Source of the DNA: Fasciola hepatica
Taxonomy: Eukaryota > Platyhelminthes > Trematoda > Plagiorchiida > Fasciolidae
Assembly (NCBI GenBank): GCA_948099385.1
Contig: CANUEZ040000165.1
Coordinates: 4,662,501 to 4,726,500, forward strand
Reading direction: 5' to 3'
DNA length: 64,000 nucleotides
Both the position numbers and the translations under genes were made by a program. The notes beneath the pieces were generated by a model. That model was not told the origin of the DNA and ran no database searches. It saw only the letters and a list, made by a program, of their open reading frames with translations. Of the stretch, positions 12,061-23,329 are shown in pieces (position 1 is the first letter of the stretch; every line of letters starts with the position of its first letter).

Positions 12061-13650
12061 GACTTATCCGCCCCACTTATACCACTCAAAGATTTGAAGA
12101 GACTTTGCTGAGTGACCAGGAAATGAAAGCTCTGCGACATCCTAATAGATCTCATCGGCTCTCATTGTTGCAAAAGGCCAAAACCTCTAATAATCATAGA
12201 GATATCCCACGCGCAGTTACAACGGACAACGCATCCGTCTCTACTCCCTTAACTATGGCCGGGGCCTCTAACTCATTCTTTGCCCCACCTACGGCTCCTA
12301 TCAGCAACGCTGACTCTTCTCCTCTTCCCCCAGTTGCCGCTTCAACCTTGCCCACAGTGAAGATTGACGTCTCAATTGTCTCCCAATTATTGACCATTTT
12401 CAAGCCATTATCTTATCCAGGGCCTGACGGTTTTCCCGCCAACTGCAATAGTTGAATCTGGACTTGACTCGCCCTACTTACCGCTCAATCAGTTCACCTT
12501 ATCAGTGAAGTCCAGTCTGATGCCGGCGAGCTGGAAATGCTCGGTCATTATCCCGCGTCACAAGAAAGGCTAACAGCATGCGTTGACAAATTACCTGCCC
12601 AATAACCATACACCCAGTCTCTCTCGGTTAACGGAAGAAATTGTCAAAGAACACAGTGTGGAGTACAACCTTTATTTGGGCATTATAAATCATCGACGAC
12701 ATTGTTTCCTTCGGTCAGGATCTTGCGCGACATGCCGACTTGATCTTTTTAATCTCGTTACTGAGACGAAAGACAATGGAATGGCTCGCATGGTACTTCG
12801 TCCGGATATGTCAAATGCATTTGACCGCCTGCCGCACCCCCACCTTTCGGCTGAAATTCAATCTTTTGGCATCACCGACCCCTCACTAGCTTGGATCACT
12901 TCCCGCTCATGTAATCGCTCTCAGGCAGTCTCAGTAAACAGGCACCAGTCTAGGCCTAATCCTGTTACATACAGTGTTATACAGGGAGGCTTCCCTGGCC
13001 CTCTGCTGTTCCTCATGTACATAAGCGACATGTTTCTCTCGGTGAGTCATGGCACCCACTTCTTTTTGATGACAACATCACGACTGCCTGTTCTTTCAAG
13101 CCCAACTGTCTCTCACCGGCTATCTCAAGCATCTCTGAAGACATATCTGCACTCGATAGATGGTGCTCAACTTGGCGGATAGGTTTTTGCTGAAAAATAC
13201 GAGGTACTCACGTATAAATGCAATCTATCCTCAGGGTCTCTAACCACTTGTGCTTCATTCACTGCTAGAAAACAGGTCGCTCGAGACACTGGCTGAAGCT
13301 ATTTCTACACATTCAGTTGCTCCGAACATTCAGCCCTTCAGGTTGCTAGAGCAAGAAATTGCTTAGGCCTAATACTTTGCTCCTTTCATCATCGAGACTA
13401 CATTCTCTCCTTCCATAAGTGTCATGCTAGGCCCCTTAGAATACTGCCCCTTGAACTGTTCTAGTGTGCACGAATCCGACAAAATTGGTATCGAATCTGT
13501 CCAACGAAGTTTTACCAAGCGGCTGAGTGGATGGGCCCACCCCTCAACTATAAAGAGCGATTCTTATTTTTTAACACAGACCCTTCGTGGTTTCTCTGTA
13601 TGAAATTGAACCTTAACCTTTCGTATAACATCCTCGCAGCCGGTCATATA
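12061..13650 (+). pseudogene. Reverse transcriptase remnant of N3 ORF2
   Basis: RHPNRSHRLSLLQKAK (about 12135) and GPDGFPA (12420) mark the linker. WKCSVIIPRHKKG lies near 12533. A longer open piece at 12583-13182 holds MSNAFDRLPH (motif A region, with the first catalytic Asp in RPDMSNAFD) and GGFPGPLLFLMYISDMF (motif B). The FADD catalytic motif is destroyed (FFLMTTSR). C-terminal likeness resumes at about 13370-13600 (IGIESVQRSFTKRLSGW). It is dead as an enzyme. Confidence 0.85.
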
Positions 13651-15021
13651 CTTCTAATCTAATACACTTTGCGCCTGTTTCTGGCTATCATCTACGTTAA
13701 AGTTCTCTTAGTTTTACAAACCCCATCACTGACGCTAGCCCACATTGCGACTCCATCACAGCGTACTCTAACTTATGTAATAAACTGCCGTTAGGCGTAC
13801 GCAGTTCCACCTCCAGCCATCGGTTTAGAAGTGCGTTGGGTAAGCCCCTCACGGTTATCTGAACCTTACTGCTCCGCAAAGTAAACACACCCAATGACCA
13901 AGCCAACGAGAAGGGCCTAGACTTTTCAGCCGTGCAAACACCATCAGTCTGTGACAGATAAAACTGAGGAAACACTCTTAGTCTATCTGCATTCTCCACC
14001 AAGATCTAGCCCCAGAGATTCACTATCTACCAACATTTCTTTTCATATCAGTTCTCGCTTATCCTCAGCTGGGAGCATCCCACACTGCGTTCACCTATTT
14101 TTCTTTATTTCCAGACCTTCATTCGCTCGTATCTCTCTCTTCTGACTTTTTATACTCTGGAGCCCACACTGGCCACCAACCTGGCCTGTGCGTTCACCTG
14201 CCGGTTGGCTACCCGAATGATATCCAGCTGATGCTCCCTTGGTCACGTTCCAGGATCCACTGATGCCTGGTCGTCCGATCGTGGACTCCCTGACATTTAC
14301 GGCTGTTTGACCTCATCAAAAAAGCTCGTAGTAATCCCGAACGTACGAGGCGAGGTCGGGTCCACCGCCTTAGTCGGCGCACACCGGGCGCACAGGTCGT
14401 CTGCAACGATGTGCGGGTGCACCTGGGCAGGAGGATCTCACCTCCTGCCACCGGAGGTGGTTTTCAGGTTGGATGTCCTGCGCACGGCCATCTTCACTCA
14501 CAAGCACCAGTCGCGGATTGAAAAACACAATCCCCTGCATGGTTTCCTGCTCCCCGCTATCACCTCCAACGTTCCTGAACAACATCTACTATGCACATGG
14601 CCACGTTCCGAACCGATATACGCACAACTTTTCTTTCGGCCTACGAAAGTACGCTATGAACTGCTATCACAGGCATTTGTCTCCACCGAATTGCCCCCTG
14701 TCAACCTGAATTGATCCTCTTGCCACCTCCCTTCTGCTCCCTCCATTCACCAGGTTCTCTGCTCCGAAGCGTACAACGGTCTCACTGTTGAGATTTGTTT
14801 TTATGAATTCCACAACTCCCGACAAACCCCAGAGAGGATCACTCAACAATTGGGCAATTTGAATGTCATCACTCGATTTATCTAAAACAAACCGCAACTT
14901 GAATATCACTGCTCTCGCCTGCCAAAAAAACCAAAAGAACACGAAGTGGCTCCCCTTTCCAGTGCTTTATCTGCGCACCATCAGCTCCTTGTTCTATTGT
15001 ATCCCCCTCCTGCGTCTCCGG
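13651..15021 (+). other. 3' UTR of N3, proximal part
   Basis: No gene. The CTCAGCTGGGAGCATCCC motif at about 14061 and the hairpin module at 14325-14525 match other copies. The sequence is cut by the N4 insertion at about 15021. Confidence 0.65.
14325..14525 (+). promoter_or_regulatory. 3' UTR structured module, copy in N3
   Basis: Core at 14379-14414: GCACACCG faces CGATGTGC with one C-A mismatch, while the inner stem is weakened (CACAG/CTGCA). The following stem reads CCACC-GGA-GGTGG, different in sequence from the CACTTC/GAAGTG stem of N4 but still able to fold. The module is better kept than the surrounding 3' UTR. Confidence 0.65.
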
Positions 15022-15816
15022 TCCTTCATTCGCATGTCAAGGTCAAGGCCAAGGCCGCGTGAAATTCAGGTTGTCTCGTTTTTTTTGCTTATACCACTGT
15101 TTAGACTTGTAGCTGTTTCCACCCTAGTATATATCACCTTATTACCTGAAACCGTGACCTAGTTGTGTAAACAACTGCGGCAAACCACCGTGCAGACGCT
15201 AGTACTTATTGCGAGTTAGAGTTATAGACTATATTGATTATTCACTGCTCTAATTCCACTTAATTGCATTCTACATAGCTTATCTAGCAAATCTCCCCTG
15301 ATTCTCGCCACAGTAAGATCTATCTAGCGTTTTTACATCCCATCGCTATAACCCAACTCCTACCTTATTTTTGCTATGCATCCACTGGTGCACCTTTTGA
15401 AGTTTCTGTCCCACTGTGCCTCCATTCATTTGATTTTTGCCATAAGAGCGCACTTTCGTTCCACCCAGTCCACTGACCCCATACTTACAATATACTCTCC
15501 CGCAAAACCTGCTGCTGTGATCCAAGCAACAGCTAAGTACCTACCGTATCCTGTGGGGTTCAACCTGTGCACACCACGCAGCAAAATTTCTTCTATCTCA
15601 CTATTCCTCATCGTCCCAATTCTCCTAGTCTCAACAGTATATATAGCGGGTCATTTAGCTCACTGCCCGTACCTTAGTTCCACATAGGTCTCATCTAGAC
15701 CTTTGCACACATAGCACCCAGGAACACTCCTGGTCTGCTCAGAGCTTTGGCTTGTCTCTGTCTAGTTGACCGAATTCCTGCTACCTTTTCACCTCCGTCA
15801 TATATTCCTACTTATC
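15022..15816 (+). other. 5' UTR of N4
   Basis: About 0.8 kb without a coding domain, ahead of the ORF1 ATG. It would be expected to hold an internal promoter; I see no specific promoter motif. Confidence 0.55.
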
Positions 15817-17890
15817 ATGCCATCCCGGTCCCTAACCAGTACTCGGAAAATCCGTATCGCTAAAGCTGGCAAATCCAAACACACCCAACCCCTCCCAAAA
15901 ACCAGGCCGTGCTCTGTCACCCTCGTTAACGTCGACGGTGAAGCTTCTAATAGTCCTAATGGCCTTAAGCAGAGTTTCGTCGAACTTAGTAACAAGGTCA
16001 AGCTGATTGGTGAAATCCTTTCAAAGGTTTCACCCCTGGCTACTCTCCTTGACTCTGTAGCTGCTACATCGCCCAAGAACTTGGTTTCGGTGGGACACCT
16101 CCTCGACTCCGTGTCTACTGAAATATACCACCGCATTGCCAACTCCAAGAACGCAGTGGTTTTTAATGTTCCAGACCGCTTACCACTTTCCTTGGCGAAA
16201 CACAACATACTAATTTCGTGCAACATGGCTCACTATATATGCCATTGTAGGAGTGTGCGAGAGAAGTCCCAGCGACATAGTTGCCCCCTGCTATTGCAAT
16301 TCATGGACGACCTAAGAGCTACAGAGTTCATTAGCAACAAGTCGACAATTGCTGCCCTTTCGCCGTATAAGGACATCAAGATATTCTCTGATAAAACCCC
16401 ACTCCAACGGGAAATACTTTGTTCGCTGAGAAATAACTCCGCCTTGCCCATGCAGGCTGACCACATTGTAACCACCATAAAGGTTACCCAATGCCCCTCT
16501 CTCAATTAGTCAAAGGCGAGCCCAGCGCCTCACCCTGCCTGCCTGCAAACTGTCGACCTGGATATGTCTAACTCCCCACCGCCGGTTCCGCCTCCACACA
16601 AACGCCCTTTTCTACCATCTCCCCCAGTAGCCTCTACTAGCAGTAGCTCTCGCTCCCCGACCACAGGCCCCAAGTGGCACTCCACTTCAGTATTAAAGCC
16701 GCCCTCCCCCGTCATAGTCTCTGAGCCAAAACAAGACCCTGTTACAACCATCAGCCCCCGTCGTACTCTTTCCAATCCGCCCTCCGAGCCGTTGACAAGC
16801 GTTGTCACCCGCCGCTCTCGCTCTAACGACTCTACCAACTACCCACCAGCTGCTAGCTCAGCCGCGACACTTCGTTTCTATCCTCATAAGTGCCGCTCCA
16901 ATGCCCCCATAAGCCTACCTGGTACTCTTACCAGGTCCGCACTTGCCCAACTAATCACCCCACCCATAACCCCCCACTCTCAATCGGCTTCTTATAGCGT
17001 ACTCTCGGATCCTGCAGATGGAAACCAGTTGGGCCACCATCCAGATTCGTCTAACGCCATCGACCCTATAAGTAAGAGTGACCTCCAGAGCCATGTCGGC
17101 GCCACTGACCACTGCCCTGCACCCGCCTTCACTGTCTTTCCCACTCTCTGATCGAATGGGTCACACCAACCCTCCATCTCCGTTGCTACCGTATATCCCT
17201 CCCTGCCCCCCACACACCAACCCTCCATACTATAGCCCCAGCATGCCTCCGCTGTTCCCCCCTGCTCACCTCCACCAACCCTCAGCTAACCCTGAGGTAC
17301 CACGTCCATACCCTAGCAGATACTCTAGGTTCGTAACTGTATCCCGCCTCCTCGCCCCACCTCCCCACTTATCGGCTCCCCTGTCCCTCATGAGCCTCCA
17401 AACCTTTCCAAATTTCGCCACTCCCTTCCCGCCCCCACCCCACACTACGTCCCAGTTACTCTCCCACAAGTCTTCACCCCCATACCGACCTACCGGCCTT
17501 ATACTGACTCTGCCAAACAGGTAGGTTACCTGCAGTCAAGATCTCGTTTTTTTCCTGACCGGTGCCCTCCGCACCCGTGGCCATATTGCCAGTCGCCCTA
17601 TGGACCATATCCATAAACATTCACAGACTCATATCACTGATCGCTCCCCACTCGATGCCACGCCACTAGGCACCTTACACCACGCACTCCTCCCTGTCCA
17701 TCCCGCTTCGACAGATATTCTGAACCTCTCAATTTGCCATATGGTGCCCCCTACCTCTGCACCGTGTGACACCCCTCCGGCCCACATCAGCGGTGTGCTG
17801 CACACCCACCGTACTGATCACCCACAACGATCGGCTGCGCCTATTGCTAACGCTTCTCCTACTTTCCGTCCCCCACCCAACACTGCCTGA
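15817..17890 (+). pseudogene. N4 ORF1: coiled-coil/RRM-like plus Pro-rich RNA-binding protein, broken
   Basis: The start is taken as the ATG at 15817 (MPSRSLTSTRK), because N1 ORF1 begins alike and the upstream reading lacks an ATG. Order: a basic N-terminus; a helical heptad-like stretch (SNKVKLIGEILSKV) at about residues 50-80; an RRM-like block from VVFNVPDRLPL to PLLLQFMDDL at about residues 107-170, as in L1-type ORF1 proteins; then a long Pro/Ser-rich tail. A TAG at 16507-16509 interrupts the frame, which continues in the same phase (MSNSPPPVPPPHKRP at 16564). A frame change follows near 17080-17150 and another stop at 17522. The probable role is binding the element's own RNA (inference). 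Confidence 0.75.
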
Positions 17891-17980
17891 CCTCCCCCTT
17901 CTACTGAAGCTCTATCCCCACTGAGACCCAACTCCTATCGCCACAGCGATCACAAAAGTCTTGCACCTGGCGTCCATGCT

Positions 17981-20828
17981 TTGCGCACACCGACACTGAA
18001 CTCATTCCTACTAGTTCTTATTAACGCTCGCTCAATAATTAGAAAAATAGCGCACCTGCGATCTTTGGCATTTACGTCAAACGCTGACATTATACTAATA
18101 ACTGAATCCTGGCTGTCAGATGATGCTTCGCTTGACCTTGTTCGCATAGCTGGGTATCAATGCTTCTCGAACACCCGCCAGTCCAGGCGTGGAGGGGGCT
18201 GTTTAGCCTTTGTCAAATGCACTATCCACGCTAGTGTTATCGACCACCCCCCTCTTCTCCTTATTGAGGATTCGTTATGGCTATCCATTCACGCCTCCGG
18301 CCAGAAACCCCCCCCCCCTTGGCTGCGTCTACGTTCCCCCGGGTCTGGAGCCTGCAAAAATTGACTCTGCCGTGGATATCTTTGATGCTGCGCTTGACTA
18401 TCCCGCTAGTGCAAAGATTACTACGGGTGAGTTTAACCTCCCTTCAATTTGCTGGTACTCTTATACTAGCCCTCCCGCCCTCTCCAGCTTCCTTTCCTGT
18501 GCTCATCTTTGTGAATGGACCCAACATATCTCCTGCCCTACAAGAGGGAATAACATCTTGGACCTAGTATTCTCCATTGGCTTTCCTGATATGACCACCC
18601 AGTTTACTGATCACTTCCTGGGTAGTGACCACCGTATTGTCGGGTGCAAGTTCAGCTGTTCTCATCCGATGCAATCCTCTCCCCCTGTTCTGACTTCCTA
18701 CCGTTCCTGTAACTGGCCCCTAGTGCCAATGATAATCCGCTCCCTTAACTGGGACACATTTTTTCTTTCATCCGATCCCCTCACTGTTGTGAACTCTCTC
18801 TACTCCAACCTCCTACACTCCCTAAATACGGCCAACCCATGTGCCGAACCACGCCCCAAATCCAGCACCTCACGCCCGTCACTTTTAGAGCGTAAGCTGT
18901 CTAAGCTGCAACTTACCTTCGCTAGATCACACGACTTTACAATTCTCCTGCGCATAAACCAGCTACAACTGAGGCTGCGTTGCATGGTCGATTCGCATCT
19001 GAGAAGGCAGGAGGCCATCGCCCTAGCACACCCAAACGAAACTGGTTACCTGTCCAACCTGCTTAGTAAAAGGTCCAATCAATCCAATCATATCTCGCCC
19101 AAGTTCCTCATCTGCGGCTCATCTACCACTAATACTCCAGCATCTATTTCTGAGGCCTTCAACGAGCATTTTTCTTCCTCCCTCATAAGCTGTCCTGGTA
19201 TTCCCCCTCCTACAATCCACCCCTGTACCTCTGCCTCTCTTTTATCGATTCCCTTCACCCATCTAGAAATTGAAAAATCAGTTTCGTCTATTAAACCTTC
19301 TTCGAAACCGGGCCCAGATGATCTCCCACCGGCCCTCCTTCGTTTCGGTGGTCCTGACCTCCCTTTATTGTTACTTAATATGTTTACCACCTCCATGCTT
19401 CACAGTTCCGTCCCACCTCAATGGAAATCCTTTGTTATAGTTCCGAGCTTCAATAAGGGTGCACTACACGACCCAGATAACTGTCGGCCCATTAATCACA
19501 CCCCAGTAATCTGCAAAATTATGGAGAGAATTATCAAAAGACACATTGTCCAGTACCTCTTATCTAACAACCTGCTGAACCCTGGTCAGCATGGTTTCTT
19601 GAACTCCCATTCCTGCTCTTCCTGCCAGCTTGACTTTCTCAATGTCCTATCGTCTGCTACCGACGCCGGCAACTCTGTAATTGTCCTGTACCTCGACATG
19701 TCTAAGGCTTTTGACTGTGTTTCCACTATTCATCTGTTGGCCAAAATCCGATCTCTCGGTATTACTGAACCTCTCCTCTCCTGGCTATCCTCCTATCTCT
19801 TTCACAGATCACAAGCCGTGCTCATCGACGGCCACCTATCTTCCGCCAAACCAATTACTAGCGGCGTCATCCAAGGCAGTGTTCTAGGCCCATTACTATT
19901 CCTTATTTATATCAATGACATTTTCTCTTCTATTCGACACGGCACTGCTTTCCTCTTTGCCGACGATATAAAAATAGTGTACCCCTTCCTCCCCAGTGAC
20001 CTATCCGTGACTCTACGCAACATATCGCATGACTTACTTGTTCTCCAAACTTGGTGCGTCTCGTGGTTCATGAAATTCTCGGCGGAGAAAAGCTTCCTTC
20101 TACCATACAAGTGCACGGTACCACCCGGCCAAATTTGTCTGGACGGCCTGCCCATCCCCATACACCCCATGGTTACCGATCTTGGCGTGCGCTACTCTTG
20201 TTCCTTTAACTTCTCAGAACAGGCATCGTTCCAAATCGCTAAGGCTAAGCTAACCCTAGGCCTGATCAATTGGTGTTTCTTAATACCGGCCAGTCGCCTC
20301 TCCATGTATCTCTCACACGTGAGACCACTCCTAGAATATTGTCCCATTACCTCCAGCCTCTGGCCACGTTCCTCTATTGTATCTCTTGAGAACGTTCAGC
20401 GTACCTTCACCAAAAGGCTGTTGGGCGTATCCCTAGCCCTAACATACCGCCAGCGGTGTGAGCTCCTACAAATTGAGCCTCTATGGATTCGTCGCATGGA
20501 GCTCAACCTGATTTTCCTCTTTAAGCTAGTCCATAACCTGGCCTACACCTCTTATCCTATCTCATTCGCTGCGCCCTGCTCCTACCCCATCCGGCTCCGT
20601 GCCCTCTCTCTCATTGTCCCTCATTCTAATCTCTGTCTGAAGTCCCGATTCTTTCTGTCGGCCTATTCCAAAATCTGGAATAAGCCGCCCTTTAGCTTAC
20701 GCAGTGCCTCCTCAATGTTCGCTTTTAGGCGCGCACTTTTGTCATACCTAACAGTCCTCAATGCTATATTGCTCACCAATGAGCTCGTCTCCACCGACCT
20801 GGCCTTTGAAAGAGGCCTCACACTGTAA
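17981..20828 (+). pseudogene. N4 ORF2: APE endonuclease + reverse transcriptase, one frameshift
   Basis: Endonuclease motifs: INARSI, ADIILITESWLS (catalytic Glu present), RRGGGCLAFV, GCVYVPPG, then TTGEFNLPSICW, where the usual Asp of GDFN is Glu (codon 18429-18431), and LGSDHRIV. A run of 11 C at 18308-18318 puts the two endonuclease halves in different frames; one base fewer would align them. From there to 20828 the frame is open (about 840 codons). RT motifs: DNCRPINHTPVICKIMERI, QHGFLNSHSC, VLYLDMSKAFD (A), GVIQGSVLGPLLFLIYIND (B), LFADDIKIVY (C, about 19955-19985), WFMKFSAEKS (D). No clear ATG starts ORF2; reading enters after the ORF1 stop at 17890. RT looks intact, the endonuclease probably not. 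Confidence 0.9.
18308..18318 (+). other. C11 homopolymer at the ORF2 frameshift
   Basis: Eleven consecutive C bases inside the endonuclease coding region. The amino-acid likeness moves from one frame to the next exactly here. It could be a true mutation, a programmed slip (less likely) or a sequencing error. Confidence 0.85.
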
Positions 20829-23250
20829 CACTACTACCTCTGCGTCACAGGCCACTTGGTACACCCCGCGAACTAAGGCCATTGCCTTCACTGATCCACA
20901 GCGAACCTACCTCCTGCCATCATAAGGTAACCCAATTTCTCACCTACGTTCATCTCTTATCCATCATATTCACTTTTTCTCTCTCCTCAGTATCCGTTGA
21001 TTCTCAGTTGGGGCACACCCAGACTGCGCTTCTCTATCCCTTTTCGCTTTCCAGTGATCCTCAGTGACGGCCAACCACTTCGGGCACTGTACTTACCATC
21101 CCCCTGGCAGGTGCACCTGGATATTATTGCTACACGGTCGTCTACCAGTCGCTATTTCCGTTGGCTCTCCTGTCCATGGTCTCACGGCTTGGTCAATTGT
21201 TCCTGGTTCACGCACCCCCATCGCGGTCGTTTTGTCCCCGGTACAATTATCCATGATCACTCGTGCCACTCCCAACAGTGCGGGGCGCGGTCACATCCAC
21301 CGCTATGGCCGGCGCACATCGGGCGTGCAGGCCGTCTGCAACGATGTGCGAGCGCAACTAGACTGGTGGATCACACCTCCTGCGTTCACTTCACGAAGTG
21401 TTTTTCAGGTTGGGTGCCCAGCGCACGGCCAGTCCCACCCACTAGCACCGGTTGCGGATGGCACGCCCAAACGTTTCTTGAACCACCGAATCCAATGCTG
21501 TCGGTTGAAAATTGCTTCTTTGAGTCACTATCGTCCTAACCACTCTTCTCTGTCAACGCTCGCCAATAACTCTTCCCACCTGCCGTCATTGCTGGCTTCT
21601 ATCATCTATGCGCTTGGTGTTACCCTCTGCTCGGAACGCCCATTGATAGCTTCCTTAAACCTGTCGCCCTGTTAATCCCTCCTCGTGCCCCATGCCATGA
21701 TGCACCAACCGCACCCGCACCCATGCCCAATCCGCATATTAGAAATTGCCGCTCCAAACTTCGCACCTTTTACAGTCGTATTTATTATCTAATCACCACC
21801 ACCATATCTTCCTCACTTGGCCCCGCGATTCCTCTGCGGTTCTTTCCAGTGTCCTGATTAGTATCCTCCTGTGCAATTGTCTGCCGGCACACAGCTCTCC
21901 AGCTCCATTGCCCCAACTCCTTTGCGCATTCATTTTTTGTGGCTTTTTTGTTCTATTACTGGTCCACCTATATCGGGGCTTCCCGCTTCCTTGTCGGCCT
22001 CCTTCGTGTTTCATCTGCAGTAAAATGATCAGGTTGGTGATTTCTTACCTTTGTCTCCTCGGTCATTGCTTTCATCCCTTGATCCATTTATTGCTCGCTA
22101 CAGGCATTTTCCTGCACCTTCCAGTGAGGTCCACTTTTCCATGTTCCACCATTGTAGTGACAACGTTACGTCACGGTGTTCTTTGACAGTTTCAAATTGT
22201 TTGACCTGTCACTGCCCGATTCCTCTGGTCCGTCACTACATCTCGCACCTGCATTGATCAAATAATTAGACCCATTCTTACCTGTTTTCCTTGATCCTGT
22301 CTTTCATCTTCACTCTTCCATGAACTGCTCCTAACAGTCTTCATCACTTCTGTGCTTCCGCATTCTATTTTTCTCCCCGTTGGGCTGCCACGTGCACTTG
22401 CCATGAAGTTAATCCACCATGACATTCCAAAGTTAATCCTACAACCAATTGACCTAACATTACCTACTCCTCCTATTGACTGATAATTTCTTTCTAGGAC
22501 CCCATTGTTATTGCTCCTGCTTCTCTTATACCTATACATATGTATATATACATAATAAATCTACATATATATATATAAACTTACGCATATATATCTATGT
22601 GCACGCGCTCTGCATCTTGCAGTTCCTCACCGGCCATTTATCTTGCTATCATCCCAACTTTCGTCATCATAGGCATCCATCGACTCTACATCTTTGCCTC
22701 GAGGCACAGATGTGATCACATCTACCGTATCCAATCATTCTCTATCGCTTTTGTCATCGGATCATCCCTCTACATCTTGCATTGCTCGCTGCTTGTTTTA
22801 CTTTGAGTTTTATGTCCTGTCCGCCGACAAGTCACTGCAAAGTACCAATGCTTCATTGTCATCTAATCCACTGCAGTGCGCCTCACCTTTTTCTCCATCG
22901 TTCCTCGCTACTGCAGTTCTTTATACCGATTTCCAGCCTTTCTCACGTTTACCAGTCTGCCTCCATATGTAATTGCCCGGGACCAGCCATTCAGTCCACC
23001 TGACCTTGAATTTCAAACTCACCGGGCGTCCATTCAAATCCGCTCTAGAGCTCATTTAAATTCCACGCAATCTCTATGGTGTGCATACGTTTATCCTGTT
23101 TTCATCCTACATTATTCTTCCTTCTGAGCCATTTTACCCAATATTTCCATGACAGTCTCCATATTTCCATGATTTATATCTGTCCATTCTATCACCTGCA
23201 TCTGCATGATCATGCACATGGCATGCTTCGGGCGCTTCCGAAATGAACCA
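20829..23250 (+). other. Long 3' UTR of N4
   Basis: About 2.4 kb without a gene. It holds the post-ORF2 CTCAGTTGGGGCACACC motif (about 21002), the structured module (21265-21465), an AT-dinucleotide array (about 22540-22592) and the terminal signature GCTTCGGGCGCTTCCG before the tail. The related copy N6 manages with only about 0.45 kb of 3' UTR and lacks the module. Confidence 0.75.
21265..21465 (+). promoter_or_regulatory. 3' UTR structured module, reference copy (N4)
   Basis: Core hairpin 21314-21349: GCACATCG, GGCG, TGCAG, loop GCCGT, CTGCA, A, CGATGTGC. The outer 8-bp and inner 5-bp stems pair perfectly. A second stem CACTTC-AC-GAAGTG follows (about 21387-21400) just before TTTTTCAGGTTGGG. 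Copies lie at 290-490 (-), 14325-14525, about 30219-30375 (decayed), 34342-34542 (-), 46585-46780 and 61054-61249 (-). Confidence 0.75.
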
Positions 23251-23272
23251 TTATTATTATTATTATTATTTG
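23248..23272 (+). repeat. TTA/ATT-repeat tail of N4
   Basis: Seven or so ATT units directly after the family terminal signature, marking the 3' end of N4. Confidence 0.9.
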
Positions 23273-23329
23273 CTGATGGCCGCGTTCGTAACAAACCACG
23301 CAAAACATAGGATGTCGGTTGTTCGATTG

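Larger units (their letters stand above)
15022..23274 (+). mobile_element. N4: young full-length-looking non-LTR retrotransposon inserted in P1 left arm
   Basis: The mirror arm runs straight from CTGCGTGTCCGC to GATGGCCGC (about 33843-33846), which places the insertion edges at about 15022 and 23274 (net 8251 bp). Contents: 5' UTR, ORF1 (15817-17890), ORF2 with APE endonuclease and RT (about 17981-20828), a 2.4-kb 3' UTR with hairpin module, and a TTA-repeat tail. APE-EN plus RT with a FADD core and a microsatellite tail fits the CR1/Jockey group; the exact clade needs a tree. I found no convincing target-site duplication. It is the best-preserved copy here but has disabling changes in both ORFs. 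Confidence 0.9.

Noticed and set aside
14307..14714. 135-codon ORF conserved in both P1 arms as a possible gene
   Set aside because: Its conservation follows from the inverted duplication and the 3' UTR module; no domain, and other copies of the module do not keep this frame.
16507..16563. Two separate proteins (ORF1a and ORF1b) in N4
   Set aside because: Both sides of the stop are in the same frame and correspond to successive parts of one ORF1 in N1, so a nonsense mutation is simpler; readthrough cannot be excluded.
18210..18320. ORF2 of N4 starting at 18210
   Set aside because: The first ~32 codons are out of phase with the endonuclease, which is encoded in the other frame up to the C run; the real N-terminus lies upstream.
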